Assembly: GCA_023374025.1 (NCBI GenBank)
Contig: SIJG01000017.1
Location: forward strand, 759,671-823,670
Length of the DNA: 64,000 bases
Direction of reading: 5' to 3'
DNA from: Heterodera schachtii
Taxonomy: Eukaryota; Nematoda; Chromadorea; Rhabditida; Heteroderidae
Part shown: positions 23,967 through 34,863 of the stretch, piece by piece
Layout of the letters: each line of letters starts with the position of its first letter
Position numbering within the stretch: the stretch's first letter is position 1
Notes under the pieces: generated by a model
Seen by the model: only the letters and a program-made list of their open reading frames with translations
The model's database searches: none
What the model was told of the DNA's origin: nothing
Made by a program: the position numbers and the translations under genes

Positions 23967-26900
23967 ATTTTTTCCCCTTTTTTCTCCTAAAAATTATTAT
24001 CATCGCAAGAAATCATATTAATTGCCGTTGTCGTTCTGCATGTCCACTTTGTTTGTTCTCGCATTGATACCGCAAAAAAATGACCTGTAATAATTTTTAG
24101 GAGAAAAAAGGGGAAAAAATTGAATTTTGATAATTGTTCGAATCCGGGTTCGGAGTTCGAAATGGGTCGAAACAGACATCATATTCGGGTTCTACGACCC
24201 CGAAAACCCATAGAAACGACTTTTTATTAATTTAAAATCAATCTAACAAAAAAAAAATTTTGTTGACACAAAACCCGAAAGTACCGCCAAAAAAGTATGC
24301 AAATGCATTTTTTTTTTCCTGGTTTCTCCATGCTCTAAATAGTACGAAAAACACTTTCTTTTTTGTGTTTGCGTATAAAAATCGGGACTTTTATTTGCAT
24401 ATTAGAGATTTTTTTTTGCATATTTTGGCTTTTTCTGCACATTTCGTGCATATTTTGCCATTTTTTGTGCATATTTTCCGATTTTTTGCATATTTTGCCA
24501 TTTTTCGTCAAATGTTTTCCGATTTTTTGCATATTTGGCCATTTTCCGTCAAATATTTTCCGATTTGAATATCCCTTAAGAAAATTTTGGCAGACAATAG
24601 GATGAACTTTAATGCCGAAAATCTTGAGAAATTATTGATTTTCAATTGCAAAAAAAACGATAAAATTTATGAGGAAAAATCTTTTTTATTGAATTTGAAC
24701 CCCTAATTTTCAAGTTTTTTTGTGCATATTTGGTGCATATTTTGCGCTTTTTGTGCATATTTGGTGCATATTTCACTACTTTATTTGCATATTTATGCGC
24801 ATATTTTGCCTGCTTTTCGTGCATATTTTTGGCAGCCCTGATTATTAAATTTAAAAATAATTATTCACTAATTTTTAACACTTAATTTACATAATACATT
24901 TTTAATTAATTTAATTTTGCATCATTATATAAAAGTGTTTCCATGATGAAATCCGGGACTTGTGATAATCACAAATTCTAAAACGCATTGTCTAGGAAAT
25001 GTTTCCAGCAGTAGATGTTTATGCAGAAAAACAGAACGCGATGAGATTTTTAGCAAAATAATCGTACAATTTTTATTTCTTAAATATATTTTTTACAAAC
25101 AATTTGTGTATTCATATGTACAGGAAATTTAATAGAAAAAACAATTTTTAAAATAGTCAAAATCAAATGCTGTCGAAAACACCTTGCACAGAGGAAGTTG
25201 CTCTATCTAACCAAAAGTGGTAATGTTTTTGCAAAAATGTGCCAATTGAAGCGCCCAACACGTCCCTTTCAAAACAACTTATTCATTTTAAGGTCATGAA
25301 CAAATTCTATCTCTTTCCATCCTTGGAAAGACACCTAAATTGGCATGAAATAAGGTTTAAAACGGTATAAAGGAAAAATATTATTTGAGGTTCCAAACTA
25401 AAATTGCTCAAAATCATTTTTATAGGCGTATGCCAAGACCTAATTGACAAATTGGGTTTCTATCTGCTTTATAGTCAAAGTAGAGAACAGACCATCCATT
25501 TTTGATGATCAGGAATGTGATATAACCGTTTTGACTGGTTCCGAACCCGAGGGGCAAAAAGGGAAGGGAAAGGATGGGAAAGTCGCCAGGGCGGGGGGGG
25601 GGGGACACTCCCGAAGAAAGCAAATGACCGAATTGAAATGGCATTTCAAACCGATGGAAATATGGGCCTTTTTTAATGTTGTTAAAATTATAAGGGGGAC
25701 TCTGTTAGTTTTGTAATATTTTGTGGTAATAACTAAGGATGGGATTTTTACATAATAAGATTCACGAAGTTTGAAAGTGCTGACTTTCCTGTTCATTTAA
25801 TACCTGTCAGAATGACTTATTTTGTAGGAAATACCTTGGGATAAAGGGCAGTACAATTCAAAAACTTTCATAAATTCAAAACTTTTTTACATTAATTCCA
25901 ATGTTTTTAAAATTTGAGTATTTTTATTAACACGTGGAATGTTTATAAATTGAACTAAGCTATTTTCCTGCAAAATTTCAAGTCATGCTGACAACTACTA
26001 AATGAACAGGAAAATCAGCATTTTTAAATTCCGTGAAACTATTTGCATAAATTCCAATCCTTAGTAATAACCAGGGCTGCCAAAAATATGCACGAAAAGT
26101 AGGCAAAATATGCGCATAAATATGCAAATAAAGTCGTGAAATATGCACCAAATATGCACAAAAAACTTGAAAATTAGGGGGGTGCAAATTCAATAAAAAA
26201 TTTTTATCCATCATAAATTTTATCGGTTGTTTTTGCAATAGCAAATAAAAAATTTCTCAAGATTTTCGGCACTAAAGATCATCCTATGTCTGCCAAAATA
26301 TTCTTATAAATTGAAAATGAACGCTCCACTTGGAAGATTGAATTGGAGCATGTTTGTACTTTGCAATCACTTCGGGTAGCAAATGCATTTGAACATTTTC
26401 ATAATCAGTTTTTTTCTAAGGGATATTCAAATCGGAAAATATTTGACGGAAAATGGCCAAATATGCAAAAAATCGGAAAACATTTGACGAAAAATGGCAA
26501 AATATGCAAAAAATCGGAAAATATGCACAAAAAATGGCAAAATATGCACGAAATGTGCAGAAAAAGCCAAAATATGCAAAAAAAAATCTCTAATATGCAA
26601 ATAAAAGTCCCGATTTTTATACGCAAACACAAAAAAGAAAGTGTTTTTCGTACTATTTAGAGCATGGAGAAACCAGGAAAAAAAAAAATGCATTTGCATA
26701 CTTTTTTGGCGGTACTTTCGGGTTTTGTGTCAACAAAATTTTTTTTTTTGTTAGATTGATTTTAAATTAATAAAAAGTCGTTTCTATGGGTTTTCGGGGT
26801 CGTAGAACCCGAATATGATGTCTGTTTCGACCCATTTCGAACTCCGAACCCGGATTCGAACAATTATCAAAATTCAATTTTTTCCCCTTTTTTCTCCTAA

Positions 26901-26974
26901 AAATTATTACAGGTCATTTTTTTGCGGTATCAATGCGAGAACAAACAAAGTGGACATGCAGAACGACAACGGCA
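23967..26974 (-). repeat. Inverted copy of 19406-23210 (F3 fragment, E3, M', E4, F4 fragment)
   Basis: About 3008 bp that mirror 19406-23210 once T3 and its 8 bp duplication are removed (3010 bp). Order: F3 fragment to 24285, E3 (type b) to 24840, M' 24841-26071, E4 (type a) from 26072, F4 fragment from 26710 to 26974. E3 matches E2 and E4 matches E1 in their type-specific blocks. The repeated short open frames here are translations of TGCATATTT-rich DNA and are not genes. Confidence 0.85.
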
Positions 26975-27584
26975 AATTTCTTAGGTCGTCTGAAATGGCA
27001 ACAATTGGAATCATCAAAATGTTATTAAAGACCTGATTTTTGTGCATTTGTTTGTACCAAATTGTCATAATAAATTGCTGCTTCCATATAATAACCAGTG
27101 CCACCAACTAATAAAAAAAACTGCTGTTTGTTCATTATTTGTATGATGAAAAAATTCATAATTAGAAAGCACTCAAAATTTCTTGAACTAACAATAAGCA
27201 TTACAACAAACCAATAATTGGCAATTTGCCATTCGCCCATAGCCTTTCTATCAATGGCAAAACGGCGTTGCGGTAGTGATGGACGTTGTAATTGGACTCA
27301 CACGGATCACAAAAACTCATCAAATGATGAGTTACGCCTTGCATTTCTTCCGTTGTCACTTTGTTCGTCGCTATGTCAAGACCTTGTCGTATAGCATATT
27401 TAGTGATTTATATTATATTCGACAAACCTTTGTAAATTTGCATTGAATCCGCATTTATTACTTCGCCATTGAAATGCTTTGCTAATTCAATGCCGAGATC
27501 ACTTTTCCCCGTTCCAGTACAGCCACAAATTATGAAAAGTGGTTGAAGGCTTTTAATCCGTTCAGAAAACTTGCTCGTAAGCAT
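26975..27584 (-). pseudogene. Truncated inverted copy of the 5' part of gro-1
   Basis: The minus strand repeats gro-1 from its ATG (27584) through the P-loop exon, the exon ending LPII, the GGTGYY exon and the first codons of the next exon (DDLRN). It then breaks into the F4 repeat at AAGAAAT near 26975. Together with 27585-27849 it mirrors 14344-15217 (874 against 875 bp), including some 265 bp upstream of the ATG. I saw no difference in the parts compared, so the copy is recent. It keeps the promoter-proximal region but lacks most of the catalytic domain and the zinc finger, so it cannot make a working enzyme. Confidence 0.88.
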
Positions 27585-27849
27585 ATTTAACTAAGCTTGA
27601 CGCTTAGAGTTTGACAAATCTGAGAATAACTGGAATTTGAGGCAATTTGTAGAATGAGTGTCCCTAACAAATAAGGTCAATCCACTTTGCAGAGAAAAGC
27701 CTAGTGCTATCTTGTTTCTCTTTTTCTTTGTAATTTCTCTCACTTTGGCGTACTATCTCTTGCATTTTCAGATGCCTATATAAATGTACTCATATTACAT
27801 TGTTTTTTCAGCATGGAAATTTAGATTTTAATATTCCTGACTTATTTAC
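27585..27849 (-). repeat. Copied gro-1 upstream region
   Basis: Reverse complement of 14344-14608, immediately upstream of the truncated copy. It ends at TTATTTAC, where the terminus of element X starts. If the promoter lies in this stretch, both copies could be transcribed, giving an RNA from the inverted copy. Confidence 0.8.
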
Positions 27850-27889
27850 ACGGCGTCCGGAAACTGAGCTGCTGTACCAAAAAAGATTT

Positions 27890-27960
27890 GCATGTGTGGC
27901 TCAGTGGTTTTTGTAAGATAGTAAAGGACAAAGGGTCGAGGTTCGAGTCCGGTGTGCAAC
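27890..27960 (+). repeat. tRNA-like head of element X
   Basis: The A box TGGCTCAGTGG and the B box GGTTCGAGTCC sit about 40 bp apart and match pol III internal promoter consensus. Acceptor pairing is poor and the anticodon arm is not convincing, so this is tRNA-derived rather than a working tRNA gene. Confidence 0.6.
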
Positions 27961-28272
27961 ATGAATATTTTTATTTATTTTTGTCCAAAATATTAAAAAA
28001 TGACGGTTTTTGGGAATTATTTTTGAAGGTTTTTTCAAACCAAATTGGACAATCTTGGTATCACTCTAAAGCTCATGATGAGGAGAAGCTTTTTCTAAGC
28101 AAATGTTAAGCGATTTAATGAATTAGAAAAAAGATATGGGCCTTCTAAACTTATAACTTTTGAATTTGACCTATTTTAATATTAACTTGACCTATTAATC
28201 GATGCAGAATTTTTTTCTCTATCTGTATACAAAATTTGAAACGAATTTAACAAGTACAAAAAATTTTAAACA

Positions 28273-30139
28273 GGGGCCGTAGCAGAAGAAGGTGGTCATT
28301 TGACGAGGTCATTTAACCATGGTTATTTGACCTGGTCATTTGACCACGAAATACGAGAAAAACGGTAGCAAAAGAAGATGGTAAATTTTCTGCTGGAGCA
28401 ACCACCAGCCACCGTTTTTTAACCATCAACTAAGTTCTTTTGCTATACCACCAACTTTCTACTATGAACTCATTAAAATTTGCATTATATTATTTTAAAT
28501 TAAATAACCAAAATAATGATTAAAGGTCCTAAAACGTGTTAAGCCGAAGTGACAATAGAGTGACAATAGTATTTATATGGGCGAAGTGACAAAAGTATCA
28601 CAATGTTCGTAATAATTAAATTTAATTATTATTTTAATTTTATTTTTGCTAATAACAAATCATAATTTAGGTGAATTTTCGTATGAGCAACAGCTCCAAG
28701 TATCCTCAGCTACTTTTGTAATTTTTAAAAAATTAGTAAAAATTTACAAAAAGTTGTAACGAAAAAAAAATCGAAATTTAGACTCAACAATTTTGACCCT
28801 AACTTTTTTTAAAATTTAATAAAAAATTTTGAAATTTTACTGAATAATAGAGAAATCTTTTGGCTTTCTAAATATTAAAAGAAAATTAAAATTGTTTATT
28901 TCTGAAAAAAGTTATGAGAGAATTAATATTGTCATATTTTTATGGTCATCCAAAAAATGTAAGGTCATTTAAATGCATGGAAATTGTTCCAACATCAATT
29001 ATAACAACCTTAATATGAACCTGGTAGCCCAAAGATTTCTCTATTATTCAGTTAAATTTCAAAATTTTTTATTAAATTTTTAAAAAAGTTAGGGTCAAAA
29101 TTGTTGAGTCTAAATTTTTCGATTTTTTCGTTACAACTTTTTGTAAATTTTTACTAATTTTTTAAAAATTATAAAAGTAGTAGAGGATACTTGGAGCTGT
29201 TGCTTATACCGAAATTCATTAAATTGATTAAGTTTAAGCTAAGTTATGATTAATTATTTAGCAAGTTAATTTTCAATAATAATGAATTTTAATTATTACG
29301 AACATTGTGATACTTTAATCATTTTATACTCATTTTGAGACCCATTTAATTCACTTTAAAGGACTGAAAATTGCCAAAACATTGGTCCGGGAGTTGCGTG
29401 CGATCTGTAAAAATTTTTTGGCACCTTTTTGTCTTTGTCTTATGACTCTCTAAAGATAGGGCAAAACTATTAAGTAACAATTATTCTCTAATTTGTTGTG
29501 AACATTTTGACAATATTTGGTCATTTTGGTTGCATTTGAAAAAAGTTGCAACAAAAATTAGGTGGTGCCATGACTTATTTGGCACCCCGTATTTATGCAT
29601 TAATTTTTTGTAAAATTTTTTATTACAATTTAAAATATTTCGGCATTTAGAAGGGGCTATTTATTAAAAATTTATTTATAATTTTAATTAATACATTGTT
29701 TTTAATATAATTATTTAATTAAAAAATTAGAAAATAACATAAATTATAAGAATTTTGGGTAAATTTGTTTTTTTAACTTTTAAAAATAGTTATCATTAAT
29801 ATAAATTGAAAATCTTTATATCTATCGATAGCGGAGACTTTTCTCTATTTTATAAATCTTATTTGATATTTTTATCTTGCTTGAATGATTTTTGGCAGAT
29901 TTTTAAAAGTTGGTGGTTAGGTCTGCAACCATGGGTAGGGGCAGGGTTGCAATTTAACCATGGTAACATGGTTAAGTAACCACTAACCATGTTCTTTTGC
30001 TGCGCGTTCGCAAACCACCAACCATCATGGTCAAATGACCATGTTATATGACCATGAACTCGTGGTTACACATTTGCTACGGGTTTACCATCATGGTTAT
30101 GGTCATTTAACCATTACCACCTTCTTTCGCTACGGCCCC
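28273..30139. mobile_element. 1.87 kb foldback element G
   Basis: The ends GGGGCCGTAGC / GCTACGGCCCC lead into longer imperfect arms with GAAGAAGGTGGT on the left and ACCACCTTCTTT on the right. Both ends carry many short CCATGGTTA / GGTCATTTGACC-type motifs. The centre holds a second large inverted repeat (about 28680-28870 against 29030-29210). It is AT-rich with no coding frame. Its insertion splits element X. Confidence 0.7.
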
Positions 30140-30387
30140 AGGATGAAGTAAATTAGGTTTTTCTCTATTAACAGAGACAAAAAAATAGTACGCCAAAAAG
30201 AGAGATGTTTTTTTCTCTGCACTCTCTATTTATTGGTACACATCTCGCTTTTTCGGACGGTGTGTACATATATTTAAAAATATTAAGTGCCTAAAAATGA
30301 AAAAAAAAACGAAATTAAGAACAAACATTCTGCCAAATTATTAATTTAAAGGTGTCAGCCGGAAAAAAGCCTAAGACAGCGGACTCG

Positions 30388-30806
30388 CTCAGTTGGGCGC
30401 GCACGGTTGGGCGCTAACGGTTGGGCGCGCACGGTTGGGCGCCAGCATGCTTTTCCACTTAAGCTTTTTTCATTGGCATCAAAATCCAATAATCTTGGTA
30501 TCATTCGAAAGCTCTAAACATGCTCTATTAGCCTAACAAAAAAAGAACTGATTTTTAAGCCTGGAAAAACTTTTATTTACAAAAAACTTCAAAAATTTTG
30601 CATTTTTTGAAATTTCATGTTATAACTTTTTTAGTAATTGTCTAATCGCTAAGCAATAGCTTAGAAAAGCTTCTAAATATGTTAAGCTTTCGAATGATAC
30701 CAAGATTGTGGGATTTGTATGACAAAGAAAAAAGTTATAGAAAGTTATAGTGGAAAAGCATGCTGGCGCCCAACCGTGCGCGCCCAACCGTGCGCGCCCA
30801 ACTGAG
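30388..30806. mobile_element. MITE-like element H with tandem GGTTGGGCGC ends
   Basis: The 419 bp element begins CTCAGTTGGGCGCGCACGG and ends with its reverse complement CCGTGCGCGCCCAACTGAG. Each end carries repeated CACGGTTGGGCGC units, three after the first on the left and two on the right, then GCCAGCATGCTTTTCCA. The interior has the GGTATCATTCGAAAGCTC core in both orientations (near 30498 and 30688), as in family X. No target-site duplication is evident. Confidence 0.7.
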
Positions 30807-30862
30807 GTAAACCGTAAGACAGGCATATAAGAGGAAATTAAAAACCAAATGGAGGATTCAAA

Positions 30863-31054
30863 TTAGAGTGCCACGGGACCGGGACCTGGTAGCGGACAAC
30901 TGAGTACAACTGAGTACCAAGGTCCCGGTTTTGACCGGGACCGGGACTAGTCCCGGTTTTTTCCCGGTTTTCCCAGCCAAAAGTTCCCGGTTTTTCAACC
31001 CGAAAAGGTCCCGGTCCCGGGTTTGCCCAAAATTCCCGGTCCCGTGGCACTCTA
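30863..31054. mobile_element. hAT-like MITE K with exact 8 bp target-site duplication
   Basis: 192 bp, with ends TAGAGTGCCACGGGACCGGG / CCCGGTCCCGTGGCACTCTA, flanked by ATTCAAAT on both sides (30855-30862 and 31055-31062). The interior is full of CCCGG/CCGGG motifs and an internal CAACTGAGTA direct repeat. Exact duplication and long inverted ends make this a clear, recent insertion. Confidence 0.88.
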
Positions 31055-31560
31055 ATTCAAATGATCCATTTAATGTTCCGAAAAAGTTTCATTTGCGTAA
31101 ACGCGCTGGGCACTTAACATATTTCTTTATTCTTGTTTAAAATCATGTTGTCATTGTTACGCATGTTAGCATTTTGGTCAAACGACTTACAATTAGCACC
31201 ATCGCTTTCAACAATTTTTTAATTCCGTGTTACCTTTTATCTTTTTTTTGTACACTTGGTAAAACTTGAAAAAATACTAATTGTAAGCAAAAATTCGATA
31301 AAGACCAAGGCAATTACACCAGTGAGACGCCTGATCAATTACTATAAAATTGTTTGAATGAGTGGGTGGCGCAAGTGTCGTTTTTGCCAGGCGACACAAA
31401 TGTCGTGACGCAATTCTAACAACGCAAGAGTCTGCGGCTTAAATGAGCGGCAAAATGTCCGCGGGCAAAAGTTGGCCAACAAATGAAGGCGGGAAATATT
31501 GAAAATTTTTGAGATTTTGAACAAATTTTCTTAATAAAATTCATTAAAAATTACGAAAAA

Positions 31561-32038
31561 TTTTGCGGCGGCGCCTATCGGCACCGCCGGTCCTACAAAA
31601 CCATGGTGCCGATCGTTAATTAATTTTAAAAATATGAACATCAAGGCCGTAAAATAAGATTTTAGGGTCAAAAATAATAACAATTAGCAACATTTTTCAA
31701 TCAGTAAATTTTTACAATTTATTTGATCAAAATTCTATCAAATTTTAGGGCCGTGGTGCTGAAATGGCCATTTTAAAGTTTTTTTTCTCAAAAATCAGCG
31801 AAATAAAACATTAATCTGAAAAATGAAAGTTTAGGTGAAGCCTGAAAATAAGAAAATCTTAGAAATAAGGACAAATTTCAGTACATTCGGGACCAAAGTT
31901 CAAAAAAAAATTTTTGTGGCAGACCTTAAAATTTCTTGAAAAATAGTGAGATTATAAATATATTTAAGAAATCAGAACAATTTTTGTCGCTACCCCAAAA
32001 TTAGAATTCTTATAAATAAGAACAAATGGAAGCCCCTG
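31561..32038. mobile_element. Decayed relative of element T3
   Basis: It contains the reverse complement of the T3 GC-rich near-palindrome (31564-31590), then AAATCAGAACAATTTTTGTCGCTACCCC-like sequence found at the T3 right end, and closes near CCCCTGG. No clean ends or target-site duplication were found, so it is an old or partial copy. Confidence 0.55.
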
Positions 32039-32171
32039 GTTTAAAGGCTAGCCTAGCTTGGACTCACTCTTGCTGGCGCTAACGAAATCAGATGATTAAA
32101 GTGAGAAAAAGGAAGATTTACGAGCATTTAAAAATAAAAATTGAGTTTTTCGTTAAAAAATTTCGTTGATC

Positions 32172-32320
32172 ACTACCCGATCGGGGTCCCCGACCCCCGG
32201 CAATTGAGCTCCCCCCCGACCCGACCCCCGACATGTCGCCCCCCCGAGGTCCCCGGCCCCCGACTTTTTGCCCCCCGAGGGCTCGGGGCTTAACCCTACG
32301 TCGCATCACTGAACAGCAGC
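32172..32320. repeat. GC-rich CCCCGACC-type low-complexity block
   Basis: About 150 bp of repeated CCCCGACCC / CCCCCGA units with ATCGGGG at one end and CCCCGAGCCC (rc) at the other, ending at ACGTCGCATCACTGAA. It may be a small transposon with weak inverted ends; no duplication was identified. Confidence 0.45.
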
Positions 32321-32640
32321 AGCATTCTCTGTGCCATTTCCTTGGTAAGCACTGCTGATGGTCTTTATGTACAAAAAACACTTGTTTTGCTTATTATCAT
32401 TGCTTTGCCGCATATAATTTATAAATTTGTTTTTTCATTTTCCCACTTTGAATTTGATCAATGATTGGATGATTAGGTGTTAGCAGTTGCTGCTGTTAGT
32501 CATTTGCTTTCTGATTCTCCCTCCCCCTCCCCCTCTTTTCATTTTGTCTTTCGTCGTCCCTTTCTTCTCATTCAACAAACACGACATTTGTTTGCGTTAA
32601 CAAGCCACTTAAAAAGCGGAGGAGAGAAAGCCTCGAGAAA

Positions 32641-32645
32641 GAAAT

Positions 32646-32714
<69 letters not shown>
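32641..32714 (+). repeat. (GA)n microsatellite
   Basis: About 70 bp of almost pure GA repeat, with shorter GAGA tracts at 32835-32880. The arginine/glutamate and serine/leucine open frames across it are artefacts. Confidence 0.92.
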
Positions 32715-32721
<7 letters not shown>

Positions 32722-33803
32722 AGAAAGGGGAGATCGACGGCTTTTAACCGCGGGGAGCGAAAAAGAAGAGGGGGAGGAGGAGGTGTGGACACCGTACATT
32801 CATTCATTAATTCCATTGTTGGAGGAAGTAAAAAAGAGAGAGCGAGAGAGAGAGTGGGGGAAAATGAAAGAGAGAGAGGAGAGAAAGAGCGAAGGAAAAA
32901 TATGGGTAATTAAAATTGACAATTAATAAAAATAATTTTGGCATTAGAAAATCACTTTTAATCTTATGGGTTCCCAAAGCACAACTAAATAAATTTAATG
33001 ATTGCATATTTTAAGCTTTTGTTGGCCAAATATTGGTTTTTCATTTTCCTTTTCATCTGTGTGCGTTGTGAGGGGGCGGGGGGCGCTGATTGGGCGGTCT
33101 TTTTGAGGAAGGGCGGTCTTTTCCCTGCCCCTTTTTTCTCTCCCCGTGTGTTCATTGGCTGTGCCTTTTCCTCACTAAATTCGCCCGCCTTTATTTGTCT
33201 GTCTTTTGTGCTTAGGAAAATCTTAAATGCAGATAATAATTTTTTTTAATTTGTTGGTCAAAACTCATAAATTCGGCAGTGTCCCCCCCCCCCCTTTTGT
33301 GCCGTTTTGTGCTTTCCCTCAGGGGGTGTCGTCGTGTCGTCCCCCCGGTCCCCTTCCCTCCCCCCCCCCCTCCCTTTCGTCTGTCCCTATCGAATGTCAT
33401 CAGTCAGTCATCCCATCGCATCGCATCGTTTTTCCCACCTCTTCTTCCCCTTTTCCCCCTCTTCTCCCATTGGCAGAATTCGATCTTTCTTTTCTTCCAC
33501 CCGCGCCCTTCTCGCCGATCTCTCCCCCCCCCATCAGATTATGTTGCTTTCCTTCCGTTCGTTGTTCCATCGCGGTAATTTGAGGTTGCCCTTCTCATCC
33601 TTTGCTCCCCATTTACCGTTGCTATTCTCTCCCCCCCCCCCCCCCCCCTCCCTCACTTCTCTGATTACAACCAAAACAAAATGATACGGAACGACGGCGA
33701 CAAAATGTGCCTGTAAGAAGCGATATTCGATCGCGCCTAATCCCTGCGGGGTAATCATTCAACTCAGAGATTAATTAATTACATATAATAATCATTAATT
33801 AAT

Positions 33804-34003
33804 CGGTTTTTCCGTTATGCCGCCCCCTCCCAAAAATGTCATTACACCGACAAACCAAACATTTTTATAGGGTAATTTGAGGCGCTAATAAAGAATCTAA
33901 GAATTAAAAATCAAACTGTTCGGCCTCAAACAATCTTAGAAAGTGTTTTGGTTTGTTGGGATTATGACATTTTTGGGCGGGGGGATAACGGAAAAGTACC
34001 AAT
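33804..34003. mobile_element. MITE (family N) copy 2
   Basis: The left side, from TTTTTCCGTTATGCCGCCCC through CAAAAATGTCATTACACCGA and ACAAACCAAA, mirrors the right side, AACAAACC (rc) ... ATGACATTTTTGGGCGGGGG GATAACGGAAAAGTACC. About 200 bp long. Its outer bases GTACTTTTCCGTT match the gro-1 intron element. The interior includes GCCTCAAA (rc pairs), giving a near-continuous hairpin. Confidence 0.68.
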
Positions 34004-34744
34004 TAAACACGGAGCAATGAAATAAAAAAGCGCGACACACTCTTTTAAATTACTATTTTTAAAATTTTCATTGTTGCCATTTTTGGTCAGTTTTCCTTCA
34101 TTTCCTCGGGCATTGTGGGCCAAAAAAGAGGCAAATGATTACGAATGAAATGGTGGCCAAACACCGTCGAATCGCACGCCTATCGAGTTTCACCCATCGT
34201 CGGATGGCGAGGACGGACCACTCGGAATGCTTTTAGGATGGGGACGGAAGATAAACAATTCCCAATTTAAGGCACTGGCGGGAGGGGGGGGGGGGGGAAT
34301 GCATCTGCCTTAGGGCACGCGAAATCACTAATGGATGCTCAATTCGAAGTCAGACTTTTGTCAGACTAATTCTGCACTAAAACCTTAACCTCACGAGGAT
34401 TATGCAAATTTGCTGACCACACCAATTTGCTTTGCTTTGTTTTGGTTGGTGGGGGGGGGGAGGGGGGGGGGGGGGAGAACCCCTCTTAGCTTAAGGATAT
34501 TTTGGTCCTTAGCCCCCCCCCCCCTCCACCCCGGGGGATTATTATTCAGATAAGGGCCCTCCCCTCCCCCCTCTCCCAGCAGCAGAGAGTCAGCAGCTCC
34601 CACACCCTGCCATTTGGCATTTTGGGAAGGGCATATTCATGCAACCTCTCCGCTTCCTTCTGCTTCTCCTATTTGCGTATCATTAATTCCGAAGAGGTTA
34701 GCTTTGCCTCGAACAAACACAAACAAAGAAAAACGGAGAGGAAG

Positions 34745-34863
34745 AAAGTGCCGAGGGGCAAAGGAAGGGAAGGGAAGGATGGGAAAGTCACAGGGGGGGA
34801 GAAGGGGGGGGGGCACTCCCGAAGAGCGCAAATGACCGACTCGAAACGGCATTTCAAAAAATG
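34745..34863 (+). repeat. Dispersed purine-rich repeat R
   Basis: It shares with 25541-25660 (and 21520-21645 inverted) the order GAGGGGCAAA, GGAAGGGAAGG, ATGGGAAAGTC, a G run, CACTCCCGAAGA, GCAAATGACCGA and GGCATTTCAAA. The divergence between this copy and those in M/M' is modest. It has no coding role. Confidence 0.7.

Larger units (their letters stand above)
27846..30262 (+). mobile_element. tRNA-headed repeat (family X), copy 2, split by foldback G
   Basis: The left end ACGGCGTCCGG...TGTACCAAAAAAGA and the right end TTGGTACACATCTCG...CGGACGGTGTGT are imperfect inverted repeats. The body has a tRNA-like head (27890-27960), the core GGTATCACTCTAAAGCTC and the 3' part TTTTCTCTATTAACAGAG with AATAGTACGCCAAAAA. 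Without G (28273-30139) it would be about 550 bp. The 58 kb copy runs uninterrupted across the G insertion point. Combining a pol III head with terminal inverted repeats is unusual. Confidence 0.65.

Noticed and set aside
19645..26699. Repeated open frames of 60-105 residues in the E/M repeats (Phe/His/Ile-rich or Lys/Met-rich)
   Set aside because: They translate TGCATATTT arrays or inverted-repeat DNA on either strand, recur only because the repeats recur, and show no domain.
18592..27849. Autonomous transposon with transposase
   Set aside because: No frame in the E, F, M or T3 units encodes anything like a hAT transposase; all are non-autonomous.
27890..27960. Functional tRNA gene
   Set aside because: A and B boxes are good but acceptor-stem pairing and anticodon arm are not; the same head occurs in another X copy.
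32568..32913. Ser/Leu and Arg/Glu open frames over the GA microsatellite
   Set aside because: Translation of a dinucleotide repeat.
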